DNA of 32,962 nucleotides from Kiritimatiellales bacterium (GTDB lineage Bacteria > Patescibacteriota > Gracilibacteria > Peribacterales > Peribacteraceae). Shown here in pieces: positions 1 to 7,066 of this stretch. Position 1 is the first letter of the stretch, and each line of letters opens with the position of its first letter. The stretch spans positions 1-32,962 of the forward strand of contig JAIPIN010000006.1 of the NCBI GenBank assembly GCA_021734665.1. Direction: 5' to 3'. The notes beneath the pieces are model-generated. The model was not told the DNA's origin. It was given only the letters and a program-made list of their open reading frames with translations, and made no database searches. A program made the translations under genes and the position numbers.

Positions 1-1
1 T

Positions 2-109
2 TCTTTAGAAGGCTCATTTACAAATATTAAGTGTAAAATCAATGTACATCCTGGATTGAAAATCGAACGAAAACAAAAGCTGATTTCAGAGCTTTTAGGT
101 GGTTTCTAG
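2..109 (+). CDS. C-terminal end of a probable transposase (partial)
   Basis: An open frame enters from the left edge and ends at a TAG at 107-109, giving 35 visible residues ending in ELLGGF. The pattern SLEGSFTNIK...HPGLKIERKQKLI resembles the last part of DDE transposases with a MULE/IS256-like fold that are common in CPR genomes, where an 'EG-F--lK' segment is followed by 'H-Gl---rk'. That family assignment rests on pattern memory only; no catalytic residue is visible because the body of the gene lies outside the window. It could also be the end of another basic DNA-binding protein. Confidence 0.45.
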   Translation, partial: SLEGSFTNIKCKINVHPGLKIERKQKLISELLGGF

Positions 110-218
110 CCCCCAAAATTTTCCATTAAGCCTATTTTTAAGCCAAAAAGTCTATTTGTGTAAAACAAAATATTTTGCGAGGCTTCTTTTTTTAGATTTG
201 ATTAAATAGAGTTATGAC

Positions 219-584
219 ATGCGTAAAAGACCTTATGAAAATATTATTGCTTGGCAGGAGGCATACAAGTTGTGTCTAACTGTTTATAAATTATCAAAAA
301 AACTTCCTATAGAAGAGCGATTTCCCTTGGCTAATCAGTTGAGAAGATCGGCTTATAGTGTTCCTACTAATATTGCAGAAGGGAATATGAAGAGGTCTAA
401 AAAGGAAAAGGCTCGTTTCTATGAAATTGCACAAGGATCATTAGAAGAGCTGCATTGTGAATGCAAATTATCATGTGATCTAAAGTATATTTCTATGAAT
501 GAATTTGAGAGTGTTGATGAACATCTTAATAGAGTTAGTTATCTTCTAGCCAGACTCAAGTCAGCAGTTCTAGTATCTCCTTAG
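219..584 (+). CDS. four helix bundle protein (23S rRNA intervening-sequence protein family)
   Basis: 121 residues, the usual length for the TIGR02436/PF05635 four-helix-bundle family. Hallmarks visible are the N-terminal 'aWQEAykL...vYkLsk-LP--ErfpLanQlrRsa-SvptNIAEG' and the later 'F--iA-GSleEL-c'. Family members were first noticed in intervening sequences of 23S rRNA genes but most, like this one, are free-standing and of unknown biochemical role; they form small helical oligomers. The gene is convergent with tgt, only 23 bp apart, and its 3' end lies in a repeat shared with the other convergent junction near 2300. No Shine-Dalgarno precedes the ATG. Confidence 0.9.
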   Translation: MRKRPYENIIAWQEAYKLCLTVYKLSKKLPIEERFPLANQLRRSAYSVPTNIAEGNMKRSKKEKARFYEIAQGSLEELHCECKLSCDLKYISMNEFESVDEHLNRVSYLLARLKSAVLVSP

Positions 585-622
585 GATTCTTTGGTTTCCT
601 TGGTTTCTTAGGATTCCTTATG
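575..622. repeat. ggattctttggtttc-type repeat at a convergent junction
   Basis: The string ccttaggattctttggttt followed by a second ggtttcttaggattcctta covers the ends of two converging genes. The same words recur at 2283-2366, again between converging genes. A role in bidirectional termination is an inference. Confidence 0.5.
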
Positions 623-1708
623 CTCGTTTTCTATTAATTGCCGCAACTCCTGCATCGCTTTCAGCGTCACCCCTAGGTTTTGCATTTGTGCGTATGTCTC
701 GCCGAGCCTTTCGCCCGATCGTAATAAGTGACTTAAGTAGCTCTTATTAAGTTCGCGACTAAATTCACTTGGAGAGTCTGGATCAATAGGGGAGTGATCT
801 TTAAGAAATTCTGATTTAGAAATTCTAACTTGTGATCCGTCACTCATAATAATTGTTCCATGTCTTGCGATTCTCATTGGAAGTACACAATCGAACATGT
901 CTATTCCTGTGGCGACACACTTTTTCATCTGTTCGATTACGCCTACGCCCATTAGGTAGCGTGGTTTTTCTTCAGGCAGAAGAGGAGTGATTGCTTCTAC
1001 AACTCGTAGCATTTCTTCTTCCTCTTCTCCTACTGCAAGTCCTCCAAGTGCATAGCCATCAAAGTCCATTGCGATTAGTTCTTCGGCGCATTTCTTACGA
1101 AGATCGAGTTCGAGGCCACCTTGGATGATGCCAAACAATAACGGCCGTTGTAGGGTCACAGCGCGCTGTGACCCTACAACGCACAACTTCTCATGTATCT
1201 CCTTACACTCTTTCGCCCATCTGATCGTTCGATCCACAGCAGCCTCTATATCTTTTTTTGAGTCGGTGGAAGGTGGGCACTCATCAAAGCACATGATGAT
1301 GTCAGCACCTAAGTTGTGTTGAATTGTTATTGATTCTTCTGGTCCCATGAAAAGATTTTCTCCGTTTAAGTGAGAATTGAACTGAACACCTTTGTCAGTG
1401 ATTTTGTTATTGCGTCGCAGTGAATAAACTTGGAATCCTCCGGAGTCGGTAAGTATTGGTTTGTCCCAACTTATAAATTCATGTAATCCGCCTGCATCGC
1501 GAACAATCTCATCTCCGGGTTGGATATGTAAGTGATAGGTGTTACATAAGAGTATTTGTGCTCCTAGATCATTTAGATCTTTATGTGTTATTCCTTTCAT
1601 AGCACCTGCTGTTCCCACCGGCATAAAGAATGGTGTTTTTATAACACCATGTGCAGTGTGCAGTGATCCTTGTCGCCCCAATGATGTTGTTTTATGCAGA
1701 TCAAACAT
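608..1708 (-). CDS. tgt: queuine/preQ1 tRNA-guanine transglycosylase lacking the zinc site
   Basis: Exchanges guanine 34 in the anticodon of GUN tRNAs for a queuosine precursor. The 366 residues carry the family signatures: TDSGGFQ (Asp88), FDECPP (Asp142), FGIIQGG, ALGGLAVGE, YLMGVG and MFDCVLP with the probable nucleophile Asp273. The structural zinc site is missing. E. coli has Cys302, Cys304, Cys307 and His333; the ungapped equivalents here are Ser312, Ser314, Ser317 and Gln343, at identical spacing. A segment of about 12 residues (around 176-188, VVGSQRAVTLQ) between a helix and the FGIIQGG strand is encoded by a perfect 34-bp palindrome and is extra compared with E. coli. No other queuosine gene is in the window, so the base substrate (queuine or preQ1) is open. 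Identity is firm; activity without zinc is uncertain. Confidence 0.95.
   Translation of the reverse strand: MFDLHKTTSLGRQGSLHTAHGVIKTPFFMPVGTAGAMKGITHKDLNDLGAQILLCNTYHLHIQPGDEIVRDAGGLHEFISWDKPILTDSGGFQVYSLRRNNKITDKGVQFNSHLNGENLFMGPEESITIQHNLGADIIMCFDECPPSTDSKKDIEAAVDRTIRWAKECKEIHEKLCVVGSQRAVTLQRPLLFGIIQGGLELDLRKKCAEELIAMDFDGYALGGLAVGEEEEEMLRVVEAITPLLPEEKPRYLMGVGVIEQMKKCVATGIDMFDCVLPMRIARHGTIIMSDGSQVRISKSEFLKDHSPIDPDSPSEFSRELNKSYLSHLLRSGERLGETYAQMQNLGVTLKAMQELRQLIENEHKES
1147..1180. repeat. perfect 34-bp palindrome inside tgt
   Basis: The half-site gttgtagggtcacagcg is followed directly by its exact reverse complement. It lies in frame in tgt and adds about 11 residues, reminiscent of the in-frame palindromic elements of Rickettsia. 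No second full copy was seen in the window. Confidence 0.9.
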
Positions 1709-1729
1709 ATCTTCAAATAACTTCTATAC

Positions 1730-1754
1730 GCTAGCAGCTAGCAGCTAGAAGCTA
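1730..1754. repeat. agcagcta short tandem repeat
   Basis: gctagcagctagcagctag followed by aagcta lies just upstream of the tgt start. It is a short self-complementary tandem repeat; no function can be assigned. Confidence 0.5.
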
Positions 1755-1856
1755 AAGAATTTGTTGCATATATAACAATTCTGACTTCCTGTCTCTTTTT
1801 AGATTTCAGAAGACATCTACAATAGGTCCCGACTTATAGTTTTCCCCCTTCTAAAT

Positions 1857-2282
1857 ATGAAATATTCTATTCCTAATGAGCCAGAGTGTATTGCAGCTTT
1901 GCTTATGCGCGTTGGCTTTGGACTATCCCTTCTCTTTGTTGGGCTTTCTCACTATATGACCTTCGAAGGATTTAAAGGTATGACTATGGATGGTCTTGGT
2001 GCTCTAGAGCCACTTGGCATGATCTGGGCATTTGTAATGCCTGCTCTCATGATTGTAGGTGGCGCACTCTTTGTTATTAATATGTACAAAGAGATCGCAA
2101 CATGGACTGCCGGGCTTGCACTTGTTTCTATTCCAGTTGGGATGCTTATAAAACCAATTCTTACCGGTGTATCTCTTGGTGACATGATGGGGCCAGCAAT
2201 TAATGCTTTCATATGGATTCTTGTTTATGTAACCGTAGTAAAGTTCGGCACTTGTTGTGGATCTTCATGTGAATCTAAATAA
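1857..2282 (+). CDS. DoxX-like small integral membrane protein
   Basis: 141 residues with about four hydrophobic segments (roughly 14-32, 52-75, 80-100, 108-128). The start 'aLLmRvgfGlsLLfvGlsHy' and the following Phe/Gly-rich loop match the DoxX/DoxD-type membrane family, whose members are linked to quinone- or thiol-related redox processes or to unknown roles. The C-terminus ends with CCGSSC, a Cys pair that might bind metal or form disulfides. The gene stands alone, converges with clpP and ends at a repeat. Family assignment is moderate; function is not known. Confidence 0.65.
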   Translation: MKYSIPNEPECIAALLMRVGFGLSLLFVGLSHYMTFEGFKGMTMDGLGALEPLGMIWAFVMPALMIVGGALFVINMYKEIATWTAGLALVSIPVGMLIKPILTGVSLGDMMGPAINAFIWILVYVTVVKFGTCCGSSCESK

Positions 2283-2366
2283 AAGGAAACCAAAGAAACC
2301 AAAGAAACCAAGGGGGATATTCCCTTAGGATTCTTTGGTTTCTTAGGATTCCTCGGATTCCTTAAT
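2283..2366. terminator. imperfect inverted repeat between convergent genes
   Basis: A left arm of ggaaacc/aaagaaacc repeats followed by ...aaggg, then a short spacer, then cccttaggattctttggttt and aggattcct repeats. The arms are partly complementary and fill the whole gap between the doxX-like gene and clpP. The right-arm words recur at 575-622. A bidirectional terminator is likely but unproven. Confidence 0.5.
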
Positions 2367-2367
2367 C

Positions 2368-3006
2368 TTATTTTTTAATAACCTTATCAATCAATCCATA
2401 TTTCATGGCTTCATCTGCACTCATAAAGTTGTCACGCTCCGTGTCTTGTATTACTTTCTCAAGTTTTTGTCCGGTGTGCTTGGCGATCATTTTATTCAAA
2501 AGATCTTTGGTCTTAATTATGTGTTCTGCGTGAATTGCAATATCGCTAGCTTGCCCTTCTGTACCACCAAGAGGTTGGTGAATCATAACTTCGGAGTGTT
2601 CTAGTGCGTATCGTTTTCCTTCTGCACCTCCTAGCAGAATCATAGCGCCTCCACTTGCTGCAATGCCAAGACACACAGTAGATACATCGGGTTTAATGTG
2701 TTGCATGGTGTCGTACATAGCCAGAGTAGATGTAACCTGACCTCCAGGGGAGTTCACGTACATCGTGATGTCCTTCTTTGGATCTTCTTTCTCCAAAAAT
2801 AGAAGCTGGGCGATTATGGAGTTGGCAATGTCATCATTGATTTGAGTGCCAAGAAAAATAATTCGCTCTTCTAACAGACGAGAGTATATGTCGTATGCGC
2901 GCTCACCCATTTGTGTCTTTTCGATCACAGTTGGAATAAGTACGTTCTGTGGATGCAGAGCACCGCGAGAAAGATTCTTAGATATAGATTGAAGATTGGA
3001 GTGCAT
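2368..3006 (-). CDS. clpP: ATP-dependent Clp protease proteolytic subunit
   Basis: 212 residues, the normal length. ClpP forms the tetradecameric cytoplasmic serine protease chamber fed by Clp ATPases. The catalytic triad is present: Ser118 in GIAASGGAM, His143 in MIHQPLGG and Asp192 in DTERDNFM, with the His-to-Asp distance identical to E. coli. The nucleophile loop reads ASGGA where many homologues have ASMGA. The N-terminus before VLIPTVIEK is about 20 residues and may be trimmed as a propeptide. clpX is not adjacent. The gene is divergent from miaA with 151 bp between them. Confidence 0.97.
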   Translation of the reverse strand: MHSNLQSISKNLSRGALHPQNVLIPTVIEKTQMGERAYDIYSRLLEERIIFLGTQINDDIANSIIAQLLFLEKEDPKKDITMYVNSPGGQVTSTLAMYDTMQHIKPDVSTVCLGIAASGGAMILLGGAEGKRYALEHSEVMIHQPLGGTEGQASDIAIHAEHIIKTKDLLNKMIAKHTGQKLEKVIQDTERDNFMSADEAMKYGLIDKVIKK

Positions 3007-3145
3007 TGTTTTGAAGGGAATTTTCGTATCTATAATAGCGTTTTTTAGGTCTCTGCGGCAGTATGCAGAGGATAGCGATTATGGTGTGTAGATTGTTTGT
3101 TATAAATACTAGACATCAAACTGTGGCAGCGGATTCGTTCTCCTG

Positions 3146-3151
3146 TAAAGT
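3146..3151 (+). promoter_or_regulatory. -10 box of miaA (leaderless layout)
   Basis: TGTAAAGT ends 6 nt before the miaA ATG, so transcription would begin at or next to the start codon. No Shine-Dalgarno is present. Confidence 0.5.
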
Positions 3152-3157
3152 ATTTCT

Positions 3158-4117
3158 ATGTCAGTTGCGGATATTGATATAGGCACTCAGGTTGATCAAT
3201 TTTTAAAAGAAGTGGAGCATCCATTGGTCGTAATTCTTGGTCCCACTGCGAGCGGAAAGACTTCTATGTCGATTAGTCTTGCAAGGCAATTGGGAGAACA
3301 GGGGAGTGAGGTGGAGATTGTGAATGCAGATTCACGTCAGCTTTATAAATATCTCAACATTGGAACTGCAAAAATTACAGAAGAAGAAATGCAAGGAGTG
3401 CCTCATCATTTAATTGATGTTCTTGATCCAAAAGAAGACGTGAGTGTAGGTTGGTACAAGGAAGAGGCGACTAGAATAATTAAAGAGATCCACGAGCGAG
3501 GTAATGTTCCATTTTTAGTTGGAGGATCGATGCTTTACGTCAGTGTGATTACGGATGAATTGACTATGGGGCCATCTTCAACACCCGAAGTTCGTAAAAG
3601 TCTTGAAGATGAGTACGATAAAGATGCAGGTGATACTCTTTATAAACGTTTGCAGGAGATAGATCCGGAAGAAGCTGAGCGTATCCATCAAAACAACAAG
3701 CCAAGACTTGTGCGTGCTATAGAAATTTGTGAGATTACTTCTCAAAGTAAAACTCAAGCAGTTGGGCAATCGGAAATATTTTCCAAAGATTCAACTGACA
3801 AACTGATCTTTGGGTTAGAGCTTGAACGCAGTGAGCTATGTGATCGAATAAATCAACGTACAAAAGAAATGTTTAAATCAGGATGGGTAGATGAGGTGCG
3901 TGATTTGTTGGATCTAGGATATAGACCAGAAGATCCAGGATTTAAAAGCTGTGGGTATCGTGAAATTATGGAAGCAATTCAATCAGGTCAGCCAATTATA
4001 GAAGAGGCTTTGGAAGAAGTAATTGCTGCCAAAACACGACAATATGCACGCAGGCAGATGACGTGGTGGAGAAGGGATGAGCGTATAACATGGGTAGAGT
4101 CATCTTTATTGAGTTAA
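3158..4117 (+). CDS. miaA: tRNA dimethylallyltransferase
   Basis: Transfers the dimethylallyl group from DMAPP to N6 of A37 in tRNAs that read UNN codons. The 319 residues show the P-loop GPTASGKT (28-35), NADSRQLYKYLNIGTAK (about 56-72), the 'vGGSmLYv' segment, NKPRLVRAIEI and the C-terminal 'sCGYREImeai' and 'TRQYARRQMTWWRR' blocks. The roughly 20 residues before the first strand are longer than in most homologues; the ATG at 3158 is kept because a -10-like box lies 6 nt upstream. The gene stands alone, divergent from clpP. Confidence 0.96.
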   Translation: MSVADIDIGTQVDQFLKEVEHPLVVILGPTASGKTSMSISLARQLGEQGSEVEIVNADSRQLYKYLNIGTAKITEEEMQGVPHHLIDVLDPKEDVSVGWYKEEATRIIKEIHERGNVPFLVGGSMLYVSVITDELTMGPSSTPEVRKSLEDEYDKDAGDTLYKRLQEIDPEEAERIHQNNKPRLVRAIEICEITSQSKTQAVGQSEIFSKDSTDKLIFGLELERSELCDRINQRTKEMFKSGWVDEVRDLLDLGYRPEDPGFKSCGYREIMEAIQSGQPIIEEALEEVIAAKTRQYARRQMTWWRRDERITWVESSLLS

Positions 4118-4233
4118 AAGTTAAAAGTGAATACTTCGGCAGTGCTCAGCACAAGTAGTGAAAAATGGTCGAATGTTAATTATTTTGCATTACATCTGCA
4201 CTATTAACTATTCACTATTGACTATTAATTTCT
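4112..4233. repeat. AT-rich imperfect inverted repeat
   Basis: gttaaaagttaaaagtgaat on the left and ctattaactattcactatt on the right are roughly complementary and enclose a short non-coding segment. The arms supply the stop codon of miaA and the last codons of the converging small gene. It resembles the TTAAC-rich element near 28900. Confidence 0.4.
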
Positions 4234-4367
4234 AACGCTTTTCGCAGATCCTCTAAGCGCTTTCGTGTAACGAGTTCAACAGCATCTTTGGCATCACTTA
4301 TTTCTAGTACCAATTCTTCCGATCGTTCATTATTTGGAATTTCTGGTGTTTGTTTGTTTGTTTGCAT
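4215..4367 (-). CDS. hypothetical small protein (50 aa)
   Basis: Starting at the internal ATG (MQTNKQ...) gives a 50-residue acidic, helical protein ending in RLEDLRKALEINSQ. The longer ORF-track version overlaps the neighbouring gene in another frame and its extra N-terminus looks like a shadow. The start is 14 bp downstream of the 130-residue gene on the same strand, so the two probably share a transcript. No family is recognised. The C-terminal four codons lie in an AT-rich inverted repeat. Confidence 0.5.
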   Translation of the reverse strand: MQTNKQTPEIPNNERSEELVLEISDAKDAVELVTRKRLEDLRKALEINSQ

Positions 4368-4381
4368 AACAAAAAAGGGGA

Positions 4382-4774
4382 TTAGAACTTGAATACATCG
4401 TAATGTTCTTCGATTCGCTGTTTCATTTGCCACAGATGTTCAATCATTGTTTGTAGCTGTGGAGATTCATTTGGTGAAGCGTCGTGTTTACGAACTTCAT
4501 CAATACTTCGAATCAAATTAGCAATATTAAGAAGAGCCAGATCGGTTTTATCTTTCCATTCTTCATCCAGTCCTTTATATACATCTTGGTTCAAAAAGGA
4601 TTCTGCATTAAGTGGATCGATTTCTTTTGAATCAATCATCTTAAGAACCGTAGCCATAAAATCTTTGTGCTTATTATCCATATCTCCAGCAATGGCTTGC
4701 CCAGCTTTCTTCTGCTCGTCTTCTGTCATTGTATCTTGGTGTTTTGCCATGGTGGTGTGGAAATCATCAGCCAT
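4382..4774 (-). CDS. hypothetical helical protein (130 aa)
   Basis: 130 residues, highly charged, without signal peptide or membrane segment; predicted by eye to be almost all helix (for example MTEDEQKKAGQAIAG and LALLNIANLIRSIDEVRK). No family is recognised. It heads a two-gene unit with the 50-residue gene. The start is supported by an extended -10, TGCTAGAAT, ending 8 nt upstream. The gene is divergent from rarA. Confidence 0.7.
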   Translation of the reverse strand: MADDFHTTMAKHQDTMTEDEQKKAGQAIAGDMDNKHKDFMATVLKMIDSKEIDPLNAESFLNQDVYKGLDEEWKDKTDLALLNIANLIRSIDEVRKHDASPNESPQLQTMIEHLWQMKQRIEEHYDVFKF

Positions 4775-4782
4775 ACGTTCCT

Positions 4783-4791
4783 ATTCTAGCA
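4783..4791 (-). promoter_or_regulatory. extended -10 (TGCTAGAAT) of the 130-aa gene
   Basis: On the minus strand TGC-TAGAAT ends 8 nt before the ATG at 4774, giving a leaderless or nearly leaderless transcript. Confidence 0.5.
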
Positions 4792-4834
4792 TTTTTAGCT
4801 CTTCAGCGCTATGTCTGGTACGATCATCCTCTCC

Positions 4835-6115
4835 ATGGTCGATACACAAGCACCACTGGCTTATCGCATGCGCCCCACTGCTTTAGCCGATTTTGTGGGG
4901 CAGGAGGAAATTGTCGGGAAGGGGACGCCGCTGCGCGCTTCCATCGAGGCCGATACGCTCTCGTCGGTGATTTTTGCAGGTCCTCCCGGAACGGGGAAAA
5001 CCACATTGGCACGGATTATTGCAGAAACAACGCAGGCGCATTTTGTACAGCTCAATGCCGTCACAAGTGGAGTGAAAGATCTTAAAGAAGTGTGCAGCGA
5101 ATCTGAGCGGCTAAAAACTGCGTTGCGACAGCGAACAGTTTTATTCATCGATGAGATTCATCGTTTTAACAAAGCACAGCAAGATGCGCTTTTACCTTAT
5201 GTGGAGAGTGGTGCGGTCATTCTGATCGGTGCTACAACAGAGAATCCTTATTTTGAGGTAAATTCAGCGCTGGTGTCGCGCTCCAGTGTGTATCTGTTGC
5301 AGCCACTTAGCATGGAACATCTGCTTATGATTCTGCGGCGTGCACTGGAATCATCCGAAGGGTACAACGGTAAGATCACAATTGAAGACGAAGCACTAAA
5401 GCGCATTGCGACGGTTGCCGGAGGTGATGCACGTATTGCCTTAAATGCGTTAGAGTTGGCTGTGCTCACAGTTGGGAAGAAGATGACGGTGGCGCAAGTA
5501 GATGCCTTGTTTGCCAAGAATGCCAAGCGATACGACAAAACGGGGGAAGATCACTACAACACGATCTCCGCTTTTATTAAAACGATGCGTGGCAGCGATT
5601 GTGATGCAGCACTGGTGTGGCTCTTTAAGATGATTAACGCCGGCGAGGAGCCGCGGTTCTTGTTCCGCAGGATGGCAATATTTGCCAGTGAAGATATTGG
5701 CAATGCCGATCCGCGTGCGTTGCAAGTAGTAATGTCTGCCTGGCAGGCGTTTGAATTCGTCGGGTTACCGGAAGGGGAGTATTTCTTGGCACATGCATGT
5801 GTGTACTTAAGTCAGGCGCCTAAGAGCAATGCTATCAAGCGTGCAATGGGTGCGGTCAAATCCGCACTGCACTCTGCTCCATTACTAGAAGTGCCATACC
5901 ATTTACGTAATGCACCGATTAAGGGGATGAAGGAACAAGGATATTCCGTAGGTTACCAGTATCCACATGATGATAAGCGTGGAGTGGTGAAAGGGGATTA
6001 TTTCCCAATGGGCATGCAATCGCAGGATTTTTATGAACCAAGTGAGCGCGGGTTCGAGGCAGAGATACAGGAGCGACTGAAACAGACAAAAGAGGTATTA
6101 AAAGCGAAGAATTAG
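4835..6115 (+). CDS. rarA: replication-associated recombination protein A (AAA+ ATPase)
   Basis: RarA/MgsA acts at stalled replication forks. The protein has 'PLAyRMRPtaLaDFVGQEeivGkg' at the N-terminus, Walker A GPPGTGKTT, Walker B LFIDEIHRFNK, sensor-1 GATTENP and the arginine-finger region 'aLvSRSsVylL', then the family C-terminal part with 'SEDIGNADPrAL' and 'yPHdd..g.v..dY.P'. The ORF can begin at 4811, but ATG 4835 (MVDTQAPLAYRM) gives the usual N-terminus and has TGGTACGAT ending 10 nt upstream. By eye the gene is richer in G+C than its neighbours. It stands alone between divergent and unrelated genes. Confidence 0.95.
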   Translation: MVDTQAPLAYRMRPTALADFVGQEEIVGKGTPLRASIEADTLSSVIFAGPPGTGKTTLARIIAETTQAHFVQLNAVTSGVKDLKEVCSESERLKTALRQRTVLFIDEIHRFNKAQQDALLPYVESGAVILIGATTENPYFEVNSALVSRSSVYLLQPLSMEHLLMILRRALESSEGYNGKITIEDEALKRIATVAGGDARIALNALELAVLTVGKKMTVAQVDALFAKNAKRYDKTGEDHYNTISAFIKTMRGSDCDAALVWLFKMINAGEEPRFLFRRMAIFASEDIGNADPRALQVVMSAWQAFEFVGLPEGEYFLAHACVYLSQAPKSNAIKRAMGAVKSALHSAPLLEVPYHLRNAPIKGMKEQGYSVGYQYPHDDKRGVVKGDYFPMGMQSQDFYEPSERGFEAEIQERLKQTKEVLKAKN

Positions 6116-6173
6116 TCTATTAGAAGGAGAATTTAGAATAATAGACATTATTGATAATTATTGCAATATAGTA

Positions 6174-6179
6174 TATAAT
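6174..6179 (+). promoter_or_regulatory. TATAAT box before the 195-aa membrane protein gene
   Basis: A perfect TATAAT lies 15 nt before the ATG, leaving a leader of only about 8 nt; no Shine-Dalgarno is seen. Confidence 0.5.
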
Positions 6180-6194
6180 ACTATTCGAACAAAC

Positions 6195-6782
6195 ATGAAC
6201 CTCATTCCACAGCCGCTTAGGCACTTTGCGCATCAGCATGATGATCTACCTGCATTTCATGCTGGATATTTGGTACTAACTCTACTTGCAGCTTCAATGT
6301 TTAGCTTGGGAGCATTTGGACTTTTGATATTGGCTCATATGACTTTGGACTATGTTAAGTATAGAGAATATCACGGATATGGCTGGAGGATGACGGTAGA
6401 GGGGATTGTGCGAGAGAGTTTGCTTGATGTAACTCTTCTTTTGATTGGTTTGGTATTCTCTGTGTATTTGCATCATTCAATTGCTTTCCCAGGAATTAGT
6501 GGATTGATGAGAGCTGAGCTAACTATTGTAAGAATGTTCGGAACGCTTATTCCAAAGATGAAGATTCTGCATAACTTCCTCAAGGTGATTGCACACGTTC
6601 GTCATTACATGGATCATGCACATCCACACTTGCGCCAGCATTGGAGCACTGTTGATCGTGTGTGTTTCTGGTCTATTGCATTCACACTCTTCTTGCTTGC
6701 GTTTGCAGCACCAATTCTGCACGTAACATATCCAGAGATTCAAAATATCCTGATCGAAGAAATGATTCCTTGGACGATTTAG
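6195..6782 (+). CDS. hypothetical multi-pass membrane protein
   Basis: 195 residues with three or four hydrophobic segments (about 25-50, 75-92 and 150-172) and many histidines, for example HFAHQHDD near the start and HVRHYMDHAHPHLRQH at about 133-148. The His-rich loop might bind metal, but no family signature is recognised. The gene stands alone with its own TATAAT box and is followed by a 56-residue gene on the same strand. Confidence 0.7.
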   Translation: MNLIPQPLRHFAHQHDDLPAFHAGYLVLTLLAASMFSLGAFGLLILAHMTLDYVKYREYHGYGWRMTVEGIVRESLLDVTLLLIGLVFSVYLHHSIAFPGISGLMRAELTIVRMFGTLIPKMKILHNFLKVIAHVRHYMDHAHPHLRQHWSTVDRVCFWSIAFTLFLLAFAAPILHVTYPEIQNILIEEMIPWTI

Positions 6783-6837
6783 TTATAGTAACTTAGTAAG
6801 GCTTGCGATTAGATTTGTAGTGTTCTAATCTTTGGGC

Positions 6838-7008
6838 ATGGAAAAATCTACCAGTAAAGAACCTGTCACCGATATAAGCAAGGTATGGTTTGGCAATAAG
6901 CCTGAAGACTGTCCCGTTAAGGCAAAAAATGCGGGTATTCGTAGAAGCCAGTCACATGCAATGAGATTAATTTTAAGTAGTCTTAATCGCGGGGATATCA
7001 AGAAATAA
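6838..7008 (+). CDS. hypothetical small protein (56 aa), below the ORF-track cutoff
   Basis: An ATG-to-TAA frame of 57 codons encodes MEKSTSKEPVTDISKVWF... ending SSLNRGDIKK. The composition is basic and protein-like (KVWFGNKPEDCPVKAKNAGIR), without low-complexity bias. A -10-like TCTAAT preceded by TG lies 8 nt before the ATG, the same layout as other genes here. No family is recognised. It converges with the TsaE-HD gene 58 bp away. Confidence 0.55.
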   Translation: MEKSTSKEPVTDISKVWFGNKPEDCPVKAKNAGIRRSQSHAMRLILSSLNRGDIKK

Positions 7009-7066
7009 TAGTTGTTGTAGTAGCTAATTAAGAGTGGTTCTTCATTTCTAATGAAGATATTTGCTA

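Noticed and set aside
4368-4433. Extension of the 50-aa gene into the 130-aa gene
   Set aside because: It overlaps the end of the other gene in another frame; the 14-bp gap with ATG 4367 is the ordinary layout.
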